Assembly: GCA_017642885.1 (NCBI GenBank) | Contig: JAEPOM010000002.1 | Coordinates: 124,001-188,000, forward strand | Length of the DNA: 64,000 nt | Direction of reading: 5' to 3' | From: Henriciella sp. | GTDB taxonomy: Bacteria; Pseudomonadota; Alphaproteobacteria; Caulobacterales; Hyphomonadaceae | Shown: in pieces, positions 52,602-62,369 of the stretch | Numbering within the stretch: position 1 is the stretch's first letter | Layout: each line of letters starts with the position of its first letter | The notes under the pieces: generated by a model | Told to the model about the DNA's origin: nothing | Databases searched by the model: none | What the model saw: the letters and a program-made list of their open reading frames with translations, nothing else | Made by a program: the position numbers and the translations under genes

Positions 52602-52669
52602 CTGAGCGGCCCTCCCTTGCTGTGCCAGTTCACAACATAGGCAGAGATGCGCGCGGTTGGAAAGGGTTT

Positions 52670-53170
52670 CTAGGAGGCGTCCACAGGTTCGGCCCAGCGC
52701 TGGAAACGCGTTGCGACGGCTTCGTAGACTGGGCGTTTAAACGGCACAATCAATCCTGGAATTTCATCCAGCTTGGCCCAGCGCCAGGCGTCAAACTCGG
52801 GTTTGTGCTTATCGAGGCGGACATCACTATCCGATCCTTTAAACCGCAGTGCATACCATTTCTGCCGTTGGCCCAAATATGGGCCGCCCATGCGTCTCAA
52901 TAGGTCCGGCGGAAAGTCATAGTAGAGCCAGTCTTCGGTTTCTTCGAGAACATCGACGAGTTTCGCGGCAACGCCGATCTCTTCATCCATTTCGCGCAAC
53001 GCCGCCTCGGCCGGTTCCTCGCCTTCATCGACACCGCCTTGCGGCATTTGCCATTGGAAGGCGCCGCGACCATTTACGCGTCGCCCCACAAAGACATGCC
53101 CCGCCTTTGAAAACAAAGCGAGGCCGACATTGGCGCGATAACGCGCTGGATCGCGTTTCTTAGAACTCAC
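52670..53170 (-). CDS. rppH: RNA pyrophosphohydrolase (Nudix)
   Basis: A 166-residue Nudix enzyme: box 'GGVDEGEEPAEAALREMDEEIGV' in pieces (45-67) with G-x5-E-x7-R-E-x2-E-E-x-G, and 'YRANVGLALFSKAGHVFVGRRVNGRGAFQWQMPQ' matches RppH. It removes pyrophosphate from 5'-triphosphate mRNA to start decay, or acts on dinucleoside polyphosphates. Start is GTG 53170, overlapping the deacetylase stop by 4 bp. Confidence 0.92.
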   Translation of the reverse strand: MSSKKRDPARYRANVGLALFSKAGHVFVGRRVNGRGAFQWQMPQGGVDEGEEPAEAALREMDEEIGVAAKLVDVLEETEDWLYYDFPPDLLRRMGGPYLGQRQKWYALRFKGSDSDVRLDKHKPEFDAWRWAKLDEIPGLIVPFKRPVYEAVATRFQRWAEPVDAS

Positions 53171-54438
53171 CCTTGCGGGTCTAGACTAGCTTGTTGAGCC
53201 TGACCAGCGCTCAGTCCGCGCCCCAGGGACCGTTTGGCATAATAGGACGCAGGTGCGAGCGCGATGCCTTTTTCTTCAAGCGTCGGGATCCATTCTTTCA
53301 GAAGATCGATCGAGACGGGGAACGGCATACTGGTTCCAAGCGCCGCTCCGCGTTCGCGGGCAGTCGTCTCAAGCACCAGAAGTTGTTGTGAAATTTCATC
53401 CGCTACTGGCCGAGCATCAACCCAGGCCGTGGCTTTTCCGAATGCCAATCCGGCGTCCCGCGCACTGCCTTCAAACTCTGACCGGACAAGACTACCATCT
53501 TCAAAGAAGGCGAGGCCTTTGGCGCTGAGCGCCTCAAAGATGGGATCTACTGCGGTTTCTTCGGTCGCAAATTTGGCGCCCTGATAATTCATCACGCCGA
53601 CATAGCCCGGCGTTCTCGCCAGCAATTTCGCCAGGCGTTGACGGTTCGCGTCGGCTGAAACGCCAACCTGCATGACATAGGCGTGTGGGCGCTGGCGGCC
53701 ATAATCATATGGTTCCATCGGCAATTCGATGAGAACTTCGTGTCCAGCGCGGCGAGCGCGCGATACCCAGGTGCGTAACCCATCTGCGGTGGGCGCAAAG
53801 GACAGGGTCACTTCCGGCGGCAGTTCATCAATCGCTGCGCGGGTCCGAGTCGCATTTGTTCCAAGGCCGCTGACGATCAGAGATACGGTTGGCTTGCCAT
53901 CAGGGTTCGAAAACGCGCGTGCATTCCGCGCCAATGGAGAGTCGTCGGCAATCGTCTCGCCAATTTGCACCATTTTGGATGTGACATCGCCAGGCGCCGA
54001 CGCACCGGCTTCGCCCACTTGAGTAATCTGACTGTATGTCTGTCCCGGCAGCACGGTCTTACCGTTGATCCGGATGCCTTGGGGTTGCGCCGCGGCCGAA
54101 TTGCTGGCGGAAGCCGTCATGCGCACCGCGCCACTATATTCAACGCCAAGATCCGGTTCGACACCTGCCGGTTGAGCCGTTCCCGAGGACGCATCTGCTT
54201 GTGAGAAACCAATCGCAGCCTGATAACCAGGCAAGCGAGGATTAAGCTGCGGCGCGTCAGAGGGTGCTTCGTCAAACAGCGCGACGCGAACCGTCGGACC
54301 AGCGGCATCTGCATCTCCCATTACATGCATTGCAGTCGCGCCGGACCCGAGAACAAAAGTCAACGTAAATGCCCCAAGGGCTGAATGCACCAGGCCGCTA
54401 CGGAATGGCGATGGATCGCGCGCGATGCGAGATGACAT
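53167..54438 (-). CDS. Divergent polysaccharide deacetylase family protein (DUF610/YibQ)
   Basis: A 423-residue protein with one N-terminal helix ('VHSALGAFTLTFVLGSGATAM'), a low-complexity linker (about 60-180), and a C-terminal NodB-like fold ('KPTVSLIVSGLGTNATRTRAAIDELPPEVTLSFAPTADGL', 'HEVLIELPMEPYDYG', 'TPGYVGVMNYQGAKFATEE'). This family lies between ctpA and rppH in most alphaproteobacteria. Zinc ligands are incomplete, so activity is uncertain. ATG 54438 has AGGAG upstream. Confidence 0.88.
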   Translation of the reverse strand: MSSRIARDPSPFRSGLVHSALGAFTLTFVLGSGATAMHVMGDADAAGPTVRVALFDEAPSDAPQLNPRLPGYQAAIGFSQADASSGTAQPAGVEPDLGVEYSGAVRMTASASNSAAAQPQGIRINGKTVLPGQTYSQITQVGEAGASAPGDVTSKMVQIGETIADDSPLARNARAFSNPDGKPTVSLIVSGLGTNATRTRAAIDELPPEVTLSFAPTADGLRTWVSRARRAGHEVLIELPMEPYDYGRQRPHAYVMQVGVSADANRQRLAKLLARTPGYVGVMNYQGAKFATEETAVDPIFEALSAKGLAFFEDGSLVRSEFEGSARDAGLAFGKATAWVDARPVADEISQQLLVLETTARERGAALGTSMPFPVSIDLLKEWIPTLEEKGIALAPASYYAKRSLGRGLSAGQAQQASLDPQG

Positions 54439-54608
54439 TGTAGCTCCTGAGAACACTTTAAACCCGAGCGACCAGTTTGCGCCGCGAATGGTTAAGAAGA
54501 GGCAAACTTGAATTAACCTTTTCGGGTAATTTGCAGCCGATCACGACCCAAATTGCATGACAATTCGGTTAGTCGCTACCTGTAATTGAATCGGGGGAAC
54601 GCGGTGGA

Positions 54609-55937
54609 TTACCCGGCGCGCGTTTCAGTGCTGGCCATGACGCCGCCCGCCTTAAGAAATTCGATCGCTTTCTCAAGCTGATAATCGTCGCCTTCATAGT
54701 CTTCTGGCGGCATGTCATCCGGAATATGCGGCAAGTTCCGAGCCGCTCCATCCTCATTATCGAGCGCATTGGGCAGGTCCGCCTCCGAGTAGCGGCGGAT
54801 CTTGTCGAGGTCTTCCTCGCTGACGCGGCGATTGGAGACTTCCATGTCTGGAACAATGCCCGTCGCCTGAATGGACCGGCCAGCTGGCGTATAGTAGCGC
54901 GCTGTGGTCAGGCGAATGGCGCCGCGATCAGCGCCGAGCGGCATCACGGTCTGTACCGAGCCTTTGCCGAAACTGGTCATGCCGATCACAGTCGCCCGAT
55001 CACGGTCTTGCAGCGCGCCGGCAACGATTTCAGACGCTGAAGCAGAGCCATTATTGATGAGCACCACAATCGGCACGTTCTTGAAGACTTCACCGCGCTG
55101 AGCGTTCGAGCGCATAACATCGCCGGGTCGGCGGCCAATCGTCGAGACCACTTCACCGCCAGACAGGAACTGGTCGCTGACAGACACAGCCTCATCGAGC
55201 AGTCCCCCGCCATTATTGCGCAGATCTAGGATGATCCCTTTTGGATTGCGGCCGATTTCGTCGCGAATATCTTCGAAAGCCTCGATCAGCTTGGTCGTTG
55301 TTTTCTTATTGTTGAACGTCGCGATGCGGATATAGGCGATGTCGTCGCCCTTATCGGTATACTCAACATATTTTGGTTCGATAACTTCGCGCACCAGGGT
55401 CACATCGAACGGATCCTGACCGTCGCGGTACACGGTGACAGTCAGATCGGTGCCAGGCTCGCCGCGCATGTCACTGACGGCGTCATCCAGGCTGAGGCCG
55501 ACAATCGCGCGCGAATTGATATGCGTCAGCAAGTCACCCGGTTCGAGACCGGCACGGCTGGCCGGCGTATCATCCATCGGCGTGACGACTTTGACGAAGC
55601 CATCTTCCATCGTGACTTCAATGCCGAGGCCACCATACTCGCCAGAGGTTGTAACCTGCAGGGCTTCAAATTCATCCGGAGACATGTATCCAGAATGCGG
55701 GTCGAGCGAGCCCAGCATGCCATCAATAGCGGCCTCCAGAGCGGCGACCTCATCAATCTCTTCAACATAGTCCGCTTTGGCGCGGGCCATGACTTCGGTG
55801 AACAGAGAGAGCTGCTCGAACGCCGCTTCATAACGCGGCGGTGAGTATTCAGAATCCGGCCAGGCTACGGCTGACACCCCTACGGCGGCGGCCCCAAGTA
55901 CGACCCCCAGCGCGGCTCCTGTCAGCATAGCTCTCAT
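54609..55937 (-). CDS. ctpA: Carboxyl-terminal processing protease (S41)
   Basis: A 442-residue periplasmic protease: N-terminal signal/anchor, 'AIDGMLGSLDPHSGYMSPDEF', PDZ (about 90-175, 'SGEYGGLGIEVTMEDGFVKVVTPMDDTPASRAGLEPGDLL'), and Ser-Lys dyad in 'INNGSASASEIVAGALQ' and 'SFGKGSVQT'. It trims or degrades periplasmic and envelope proteins. ATG 55937 is preferred over a GTG six bases earlier; GGAGAAG lies 8 bp before it. Probably co-transcribed with the envC-like gene (22-bp gap). Confidence 0.94.
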   Translation of the reverse strand: MRAMLTGAALGVVLGAAAVGVSAVAWPDSEYSPPRYEAAFEQLSLFTEVMARAKADYVEEIDEVAALEAAIDGMLGSLDPHSGYMSPDEFEALQVTTSGEYGGLGIEVTMEDGFVKVVTPMDDTPASRAGLEPGDLLTHINSRAIVGLSLDDAVSDMRGEPGTDLTVTVYRDGQDPFDVTLVREVIEPKYVEYTDKGDDIAYIRIATFNNKKTTTKLIEAFEDIRDEIGRNPKGIILDLRNNGGGLLDEAVSVSDQFLSGGEVVSTIGRRPGDVMRSNAQRGEVFKNVPIVVLINNGSASASEIVAGALQDRDRATVIGMTSFGKGSVQTVMPLGADRGAIRLTTARYYTPAGRSIQATGIVPDMEVSNRRVSEEDLDKIRRYSEADLPNALDNEDGAARNLPHIPDDMPPEDYEGDDYQLEKAIEFLKAGGVMASTETRAG

Positions 55938-55959
55938 CAGCACTTCTCCTGCATGCGGT

Positions 55960-57177
55960 CTAGCCGCGTTTCATCCATTTGGCCGGGTTCATCGGTTTGC
56001 CGGATTTACGGACCTCCAGATAGAGTTCCGGTTCTCCAACAGTCCGATCGGCCATTTTCGCCACCGGCTCGCCCTGTTTAACTGATTGGCCAACAGCGAC
56101 ATAGCTCGACGACATTCCCGATAACAGTACATGGTATCCATCGCTTGTCGAGAGGATCAGTAACTGTCCGTAACTGCGAAACGGTCCCGAAAATTCGACC
56201 ACACCATCTACCGGCGCGGCGACTTGCGCGCCGCTGCGTGTGGAATAGGCAATACCCTCGGATTTACTGCCGCCTGGCATCGTATCGCCCCAGGCGCGCA
56301 CCAATCGACCCGCTGTTGGCGAGGCGAGAATGCCTAATGGCTGAGACACGGTCGGGCGCGGCAGGCTGGCGCGCGTCGTATTGCGTGGCGGTGGAGATTC
56401 AGCCATGGCCAGTCGCGGCTTGAGGCGCGGGGCACTCGGCGCGATCGCCTCCAAAGCAGCAATGAGTTCGCGCACCGTACTCGCTTTTTCACCAAGAGAT
56501 TCAGCGCGTTGCCTCAGTTTTTCGGCATCTGCCGATACGTCTTCAAACGCTGAACGCTTGGCTGCGGTCAGCTGTGTGATCTCTTCGCGCTTGAGGGACA
56601 AAGCCGCCTCCGCCGCCGCCAGGGATTTCTGTTCGCGCAGCACCTCGCGCTCAATCCGGCGCAGCGAGGTGATCTCGTTTCCGAGCGTAGTCGTCCGTGC
56701 GCGCACCTGAGGGGCGACTTCGCCCATCAGGATCGCGGCACGAATGGCTTGATTGGCGTCCTGAGGTTGGGTGAGCAATGCTGGCGGACGGTGGCGTCCG
56801 GACAGCGCGAGAGACGCCATCAAATCTTCGAGAGCCGACTCGCCATCGACCAACTGCGTCCGCGCCGAACCCAGACGCGTACGAAGCGAGAGTAATTTCA
56901 GCTCGGCCGAGGTCGCTTGCTCTTCGCGTCTCTGGCTCTCCATCGCTGCCGAAATCAGATCGCGTTGGAGCGTCTCCAGATCGTCGGCCACGACGCTGCC
57001 CGCCTGTTCGAGCGCGGCGAGTTGACTGAGAGCATCTGCACGTTCCGCTTCAAGCGCTTCGAGCTCAGCGCGAGACACACCGCCCTCGCCAATTGCCGGC
57101 ACACCCGCAAAACCAATAATGGCGACACAGGCAACCAGACGGCTCAGAGAAGAAGGCGGCGCAAATTGCATTGTCAA
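55960..57177 (-). CDS. envC: Murein hydrolase activator, EnvC-like, with degenerate LytM domain
   Basis: A 405-residue periplasmic protein: signal sequence, two long coiled-coil stretches (about 30-130, 165-235), then a LytM/M23 domain (about 280-400). The zinc ligands of active M23 enzymes are missing: the HxH position reads 'LYLEVRKSG' and no H-x3-D is present. This is the EnvC pattern, an activator of amidases rather than a hydrolase, gated by FtsEX. The neighbouring ctpA and deacetylase genes are conserved alphaproteobacterial context. Confidence 0.88.
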   Translation of the reverse strand: MTMQFAPPSSLSRLVACVAIIGFAGVPAIGEGGVSRAELEALEAERADALSQLAALEQAGSVVADDLETLQRDLISAAMESQRREEQATSAELKLLSLRTRLGSARTQLVDGESALEDLMASLALSGRHRPPALLTQPQDANQAIRAAILMGEVAPQVRARTTTLGNEITSLRRIEREVLREQKSLAAAEAALSLKREEITQLTAAKRSAFEDVSADAEKLRQRAESLGEKASTVRELIAALEAIAPSAPRLKPRLAMAESPPPRNTTRASLPRPTVSQPLGILASPTAGRLVRAWGDTMPGGSKSEGIAYSTRSGAQVAAPVDGVVEFSGPFRSYGQLLILSTSDGYHVLLSGMSSSYVAVGQSVKQGEPVAKMADRTVGEPELYLEVRKSGKPMNPAKWMKRG

Positions 57178-57250
57178 ATTATGCCACGGCCAGAGTGATC
57201 AGGACATTAACACGACCTGATCAGCTCACTTCGTCATCAATATGGCAATA

Positions 57251-58282
57251 TTAACCGTCTTTCGCAGCAATCTGATCGGCGAGATCAACGATCACCTTAG
57301 CCTGCTTCCAGGTCGCATCGTCCTGCATCTTGCCATCCAGCATGGCAACGCCTGCTCCATCCGGGATCGCCTCAAGCACACGGCGCGCGAACGCGACTTC
57401 ATCCGGGTCCGGGCTGAAGACGCGTTTCGCAACTTCAATCTGGCTCGGGTGGAGCGTCCAGGTCCCAACACAGCCCATCAGGAACGCGTTACGGAATTGC
57501 TGCTCACAGGCTTCGAGGTCGGCAATATCACCAAACGGACCATAGAACGGTTTGATGCCCGCCATGCCGCAGGCATCGATCATCTTGCCGACTGTGTAGT
57601 GCCAGGGATCCTGCTGCGCAGCGGCGCGCGGGCGGCCATCCTCGTGCGGATCCTCGATGACGCGATAGAACGGGTGTCCTCCGCCGACGCGGGTTGTTTT
57701 CATTTTACGCGAGGCCGCAAGATCAGCGGGTCCGAGCGAGATGCCCTGCATGCGCGGGGAGGCAAGTGCTATCTCTTCGACACGCGCCACACCTTCTGCG
57801 GTCTCGAGGATCGCATGGAGCAGAATGGGCTTTGACAGCCCGGCTTTCGCCTCCAGCTGAGCCACCAGTTGATCGACATAGTGAATGTCCCAAGGTCCTT
57901 CGACTTTCGGGATCATCAGCACGTCAATTTGTTGACCGGCCTTGGTGACGAGCTCTGTCACATCGTCGAGGAACCAGGGCGAGTTGAGGCAATTGACCCG
58001 GCTCCACAGACCGGTCCCTTTTGTCTGCCAGTCAAGCATGCCCGCCATTTCGATCACACCGGCGCGCGCTGCTTCCTTGGCATCGGCAGGGATTGCGTCT
58101 TCCAGGTTGCCGAGCACGACGTCACAAGTATCGGCCATACCCGGCACCTTGGCGCGAACCTTATCCAGATGCGGGGGCACGAACTGGATCATCCGCTCCA
58201 CACGAACAGGCAGCTCACGCATTGGCTCCGGCGCCCCTGCGGCGAGGGGTTTGAAGAATTGGCGCGGCGCTTTTTGACTCAT
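57251..58282 (-). CDS. mcl: Malyl-CoA/beta-methylmalyl-CoA lyase (HpcH/HpaI family)
   Basis: A 343-residue CoA ester lyase. '[19 protein letters not shown]', '[17 protein letters not shown]', '[21 protein letters not shown]', '[48 protein letters not shown]' and '[21 protein letters not shown]' are typical of Mcl1. It splits malyl-CoA to acetyl-CoA and glyoxylate, used in the ethylmalonyl-CoA and related routes. No partner genes of those routes are in the window. Confidence 0.9.
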   Translation of the reverse strand: MSQKAPRQFFKPLAAGAPEPMRELPVRVERMIQFVPPHLDKVRAKVPGMADTCDVVLGNLEDAIPADAKEAARAGVIEMAGMLDWQTKGTGLWSRVNCLNSPWFLDDVTELVTKAGQQIDVLMIPKVEGPWDIHYVDQLVAQLEAKAGLSKPILLHAILETAEGVARVEEIALASPRMQGISLGPADLAASRKMKTTRVGGGHPFYRVIEDPHEDGRPRAAAQQDPWHYTVGKMIDACGMAGIKPFYGPFGDIADLEACEQQFRNAFLMGCVGTWTLHPSQIEVAKRVFSPDPDEVAFARRVLEAIPDGAGVAMLDGKMQDDATWKQAKVIVDLADQIAAKDG

Positions 58283-58429
58283 GATCGGATCTCCGTTGCG
58301 AGGCGCAAAATACCTGGCCGCTTGCCCGTGGCAATGGGGGTATCGTCGCAGGCAAAGTGTACCTGAGACAATCTTGCTCTAGCGCTGCCGATTTAAAAGA
58401 TATATCATTTGAATATTGGGAGGATCGAC

Positions 58430-59122
58430 ATGACCGAATTTTTTGCGGCGAATGAGCTCGCCATCCTGCGTTGGTTGCACATCGTGGCCATGGTTTATTG
58501 GCTCGGCGGCGAATGGGGCGTGTTCCAAACGAGCTATAAAGTCGTCAATCAATCCCTCCCGCTGGAAGAGCGACAACGGCACATGGAAACCGCCTATCGC
58601 ATCGATATTATGGCACGCACCGGGATTATCTCTCTGCTCCCGCTGGGGCTACACATGGGGTATCTCTGGGGTGTCCAACCGCTTGGCGGTGGCTGGCTGG
58701 TCGCGATGTGGCTCGTCTGGGTTGTCTGGATGGCGATCACCTGGGGGGCGTTTGCGAAGCGCGGCACCAAATGGTTCAAACCGCTCTCGGACATTGAAGA
58801 TTGGACGCGGTACCTGCTCATCCCGACGCTATTGTTCGTATCCTTGTCTTCACTGATAGGGAACGGACCTTTTGGCGGCGAAGCCGGTCAGCTCTGGTTC
58901 TCAGCGAAAGTGCTGACATTCGGTCTCGCACTGGTGATCGGCGTGATCCTGCGCCTGATCATGCATGAGTGGCAGAAACTCTTCCCTATTCTGGCTGCTG
59001 GTCCGAATGCGGAAGCTGAAGCCAAGCTTGAGAAGTCGATCGCGCTCGGTCGGACGGTCGCCTACATGTACTGGATCCTGATCCTGACCACCGCCTTCTT
59101 TGGTGCGGTCAAACCGTTCTGA
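58430..59122 (+). CDS. Four/five-helix membrane protein, CopD/DUF2269-like
   Basis: A 230-residue protein with about five hydrophobic helices and a conserved His in the first ('AILRWLHIVAMVYWLGGEWGVF'), and later 'RTGIISLLPLGLHMGYL', 'LVAMWLVWVVWMAITWGAF', 'LLIPTLLFVSLSSLIG', 'SAKVLTFGLALVIGVILRLIM'. It resembles CopD/DUF2269 cytochrome-like proteins, but family is uncertain. ATG 58430 has GGGAGG upstream. Confidence 0.72.
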   Translation: MTEFFAANELAILRWLHIVAMVYWLGGEWGVFQTSYKVVNQSLPLEERQRHMETAYRIDIMARTGIISLLPLGLHMGYLWGVQPLGGGWLVAMWLVWVVWMAITWGAFAKRGTKWFKPLSDIEDWTRYLLIPTLLFVSLSSLIGNGPFGGEAGQLWFSAKVLTFGLALVIGVILRLIMHEWQKLFPILAAGPNAEAEAKLEKSIALGRTVAYMYWILILTTAFFGAVKPF

Positions 59123-60019
59123 TCAGTGCGCGAGCGGGTGACTGGTTTCGAGCAATTCGGCCAGTTCATCCGTCAGCACATGGGTATAAATCTGTGTGGT
59201 CGCGATATCAGCATGGCCCAGCAGGGTCTGCACACTCCGCAGATCCGCGCCGCCCTGTAGCAAGTGCGTGGCATAGGCATGACGCAAGGCATGTGGGTAA
59301 ACGCGCGCCGGGTTGAGCCCAACCGCATGAGCAAGTTTCTCCAGCATCTGCGCCAGCCGGCGACGGGTCAGATGACCTGACTTGCCGCGAGACGGAAACA
59401 GAAAGTCACCGCTGCCGGTCCCATACTTGTCGCCATCGCGGGCTTCGAGCCAGTTGCGCAGCGCCAACAACGCTGGCGCGCCGAGCGGACAAAGGCGTTC
59501 CTTGCCGCCTTTTCCGCGAATGATCATTTCGCGCGTTTCCCAGAGCCCGAGACGGCGGCGCGGCAGATTGCCAAGCCGCAGGCTGACCAGCTCACTCACG
59601 CGCAGCCCCGCGCCGTAAACCAGCTCCAGCAAGCACGTCATCCGCGCATCTTCGGCGCAGGCCTGAAGCAGCGCATCAACCTGCTCGCGCGACAGCACGT
59701 CCGGCACATCGCGCGTGACTTTTGGTGCATCCAGTTTGGACGTTGGATCATCCTTGCGGTCATGCTCTTCAAACAGGAACCGAAAGAACCGCTTCAGCGA
59801 CGAAAGCTTACGCGCCTGCGTCGACGCGGCGAGACCATCCTTCGCGAGGCTTTGCAGCCATCCTGACAGGTCCGCAGCCTCCGCACTGCACAAGCCTCCG
59901 CCCATGTAACCAGACGCATCCAACAGATCTCGCCCATAGGCATCAAGCGTGTTCGGTGACGCGCCGCGCTCGGCGGACATCATCTCCAGGAAGGCTTCTA
60001 TGCGCGCAAGATCTGACAT
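59123..60019 (-). CDS. xerD: Tyrosine recombinase XerD
   Basis: A 298-residue recombinase: SAM-like N domain ('IEAFLEMMSAERGASPNTLDAYGRDLLD'), then catalytic 'GAGLRVSELVSLRL' (Arg), 'IIRGKGGKERLCPLG' (Lys), 'HALRHAYATHLL' (His, Arg), 'LLGHADIATTQIYTHV' (His, Tyr). With XerC it resolves chromosome dimers at dif. ATG 60019 gives the usual length. No dif is seen next to it. Confidence 0.92.
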   Translation of the reverse strand: MSDLARIEAFLEMMSAERGASPNTLDAYGRDLLDASGYMGGGLCSAEAADLSGWLQSLAKDGLAASTQARKLSSLKRFFRFLFEEHDRKDDPTSKLDAPKVTRDVPDVLSREQVDALLQACAEDARMTCLLELVYGAGLRVSELVSLRLGNLPRRRLGLWETREMIIRGKGGKERLCPLGAPALLALRNWLEARDGDKYGTGSGDFLFPSRGKSGHLTRRRLAQMLEKLAHAVGLNPARVYPHALRHAYATHLLQGGADLRSVQTLLGHADIATTQIYTHVLTDELAELLETSHPLAH

Positions 60020-60057
60020 AGGCCGCACTCTAGGGACCAGTCCTTAACGCCAAACAA

Positions 60058-60087
60058 AAACGGGCGCCCGGTAAAGAGCGCCCGTTT
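60058..60087 (-). terminator. Terminator after the AGCS symporter
   Basis: AAACGGGCGC and GCGCCCGTTT form a 10-bp stem. On the minus strand the arm continues into TTTTTGTTTGG, so it ends the symporter transcript before xerD. Confidence 0.85.
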
Positions 60088-60107
60088 GGAAAGTATCGGG
60101 TCAGTGC

Positions 60108-61610
60108 CTACTCAGCCGGCGCCGAGGTCGGCTCCTGATATGGATTACCATCTGTCCCAAGCATAACGGAATCGCCGTCTTCGGTATCGGGATCGCCGTT
60201 CCTTCGGTGCATAGCCATGACCACTCCTGACAGAGCCAATATGGCGATCAGGTTCGGGAACGCCATTGATGCATTGGCTAGGTCCCCAAACATCCAGACC
60301 AGCTTAACCTGAGCGATCGCGCCAACGAAGATTACGCCGATCCATATGAAGCGGATCGGATGCGTCGCCCACTCTCCCACGAGATAGGTAATCGCCTGCT
60401 CGGCATAGTATGACCACCCGATGATCGTCGTGAACGCGAACAGCGCCAGACAGATCGACACGAAGATACCGCCGCCCGGGAAGGCCAACGAGTAGGCTTC
60501 ATTGGTGATCGCCGACGCCTGCAAATCCGCCGCTTCCCAGATATGGGTCGTGGTTGCGCCGTCTGCCGTTATCCAGGTGCCTGTTGTTGTCAGGATCACC
60601 AGCGCCGTCATCGTACAGATGATCAGCGTGTCGATGAATACACCGATCATGGCAATCTCACCCTGAACTGTCGGGTTCTTGGTTTGCGCTGCGGCGTGGG
60701 CGATTGGGGCAGACCCCTGCCCGGCCTCGTTCGAGAACAGTCCACGGGCAATACCAGCGCGCATCGCGGCGAGAACCAAATAGCCCGTCGCGCCGCCAGC
60801 GGCTTCCTGCAAACCAAACGCAGAAGAAATGATCAGCCAAAAGGCGCCTGGAATTTGCGGCGCATTCATCAATAGAACGATGAACGCAACACCGACATAA
60901 AGCGCCGCCATGACCGGAACGACCTTACCAGCAACTGAGCCAATCGACTTGATGCCGCCGATAATCACCGCAAATGTCAGGACCGACAGGATCAAACCAA
61001 CACCCCATGCCGGCAACGGAAGGCCACTTGCCTCCGCGCTACGAACAACAGTTTGCGTAATTGAATTGGCTTGCACCATTCCGCCCGTGGCGAGCGCTGA
61101 GAAGATTGTCCCGATGGCAAAAAGCACACCAAGCCAGATCCATTTCTTTCCCAGGCCGTTCTTGATGTAGTACATGGGGCCACCATTGATGCGGCCATAT
61201 TCGTCTTTCTCACGATACTTGATCGCCAGCGAACTCTCCGCAAACGCCAGTGCCATGCCAAAAAAGGCAGTAATCCACATCCAGAAGATTGCGCCCGGGC
61301 CACCCAGCGTGATCGCGGTCGCCACGCCAGCGAGGTTCCCGGTCCCAACTTGACCTGAAAGCGCGGTTGAGAGGGCTTGCCAAGGGGTAATCTGGTTAGG
61401 GTCGCCATTGCCTTTGCGGCCAGCCCAAACTTCACTAATCGCAGGGCCCAAGCGGCGCAGCGGCCGCGCGCCAAGCCGGACCATGAAATACAGGCCCGTT
61501 CCCAATAGAATAATGGCAATCGGTCCCATCGGGAAAAGGCGTTTATCGCCCCAGTTTCCGCCCCAGATAAGGTCGCTAATCATCACGACCCAGTGTTCAA
61601 GCGCTTCCAT
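60108..61610 (-). CDS. Sodium:alanine symporter (AGCS family)
   Basis: A 500-residue transporter with about ten helices. 'TPWQALSTALSGQVGTGNLAGVATAITLGGPGAIFWMW' is the AGCS signature, with 'GPMYYIKNGLG' and 'ARGLFSNEAGQGSAPIAHAAA' further on. It imports alanine or glycine with Na+. GGGGAGG precedes ATG 61610. Downstream is a terminator and then xerD. Confidence 0.94.
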   Translation of the reverse strand: MEALEHWVVMISDLIWGGNWGDKRLFPMGPIAIILLGTGLYFMVRLGARPLRRLGPAISEVWAGRKGNGDPNQITPWQALSTALSGQVGTGNLAGVATAITLGGPGAIFWMWITAFFGMALAFAESSLAIKYREKDEYGRINGGPMYYIKNGLGKKWIWLGVLFAIGTIFSALATGGMVQANSITQTVVRSAEASGLPLPAWGVGLILSVLTFAVIIGGIKSIGSVAGKVVPVMAALYVGVAFIVLLMNAPQIPGAFWLIISSAFGLQEAAGGATGYLVLAAMRAGIARGLFSNEAGQGSAPIAHAAAQTKNPTVQGEIAMIGVFIDTLIICTMTALVILTTTGTWITADGATTTHIWEAADLQASAITNEAYSLAFPGGGIFVSICLALFAFTTIIGWSYYAEQAITYLVGEWATHPIRFIWIGVIFVGAIAQVKLVWMFGDLANASMAFPNLIAILALSGVVMAMHRRNGDPDTEDGDSVMLGTDGNPYQEPTSAPAE

Positions 61611-61663
61611 AATGCCTCCCCGGCAAAGCTATTGTTCGATTTGCGGCTCACCCTAGAACAGAA

Positions 61664-61685
61664 ACGGGCGCTGTGAAGCGCCCGT
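61664..61685 (-). terminator. Terminator after the four-helix protein gene
   Basis: ACGGGCGC and GCGCCCGT with a six-base loop. On the minus strand it runs into TTCTGTTCT, a modest U-tract. It lies between the 61.7-kb membrane protein and the symporter promoter and shares its stem core with the 60.06-kb terminator. Confidence 0.7.
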
Positions 61686-61724
61686 CGCCAAATTTTTGCA
61701 GATCAAACGCGATTTGCGCTCAAA

Positions 61725-62204
61725 CTATCCAACAAAGCCTTCGCCGACGCCAAAGTCACGGCGGGCCGATACGATGGTCACCACCACCCCAGCTAAGACG
61801 TCCAGCAGGGCCATCACGGTCAGAATGAAGAAGACCGACGTGGCAAAATTGGGATTGAGCAGGAACAACATCAGGCAGACAATGAAGACGATCATGGACA
61901 GCGCGTGATTCATGATCGTGGCGGTGCCCGTGCTGGTCGATTTGAGAATTTCCATGAACAGCACGGCGATCGAGAGCACCAGAAGCGCATCGCCTTTGGT
62001 GAGGACCCATTCAACCTCGCCGCCAATCATACCAATTGAGAAGAATTTCTGGCCGAGAATGCCCATTAATGGCGATGCATTCGGCGTCAGTTCAACGCCT
62101 GCATGCGTCAGTGCCACGGGATCGCCCGTCGTCGTGAACGCGATCAGGCAGTAAATACCAACCGGTATGATAAAGAGCGGAAACGCGCTTAGGATGAGCC
62201 GCAT
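61725..62204 (-). CDS. Four-helix membrane protein, unknown function
   Basis: A 159-residue protein with about four hydrophobic segments ('LILSAFPLFIIPVGIYCLIAF', 'LLVLSIAVLFMEIL', 'ALSMIVFIVCLMLFLL', 'FFILTVMALLDVLAGVVVTIV'). No family recognised. ATG 62204 was chosen because the extra N-terminal residues of a frame to 62306 are arginine-rich and unlike a membrane start, and GAAGGGG precedes it. Confidence 0.72.
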   Translation of the reverse strand: MRLILSAFPLFIIPVGIYCLIAFTTTGDPVALTHAGVELTPNASPLMGILGQKFFSIGMIGGEVEWVLTKGDALLVLSIAVLFMEILKSTSTGTATIMNHALSMIVFIVCLMLFLLNPNFATSVFFILTVMALLDVLAGVVVTIVSARRDFGVGEGFVG

Positions 62205-62369
62205 TGGAGTACCCCTTCTAGGCGGACCCTCGCCATTCGAGCGTTTGGCCCTTTGCTGTCTATCGTCGAGACGGGCGGCGGCAGCGGCCGGAAAGATCAC
62301 TGACATGCGCGTCTCCTCGCCTGCCCAGTTAACCCTATTGATCCTTAATGCAAAGTGAGGAAGTGAGGC

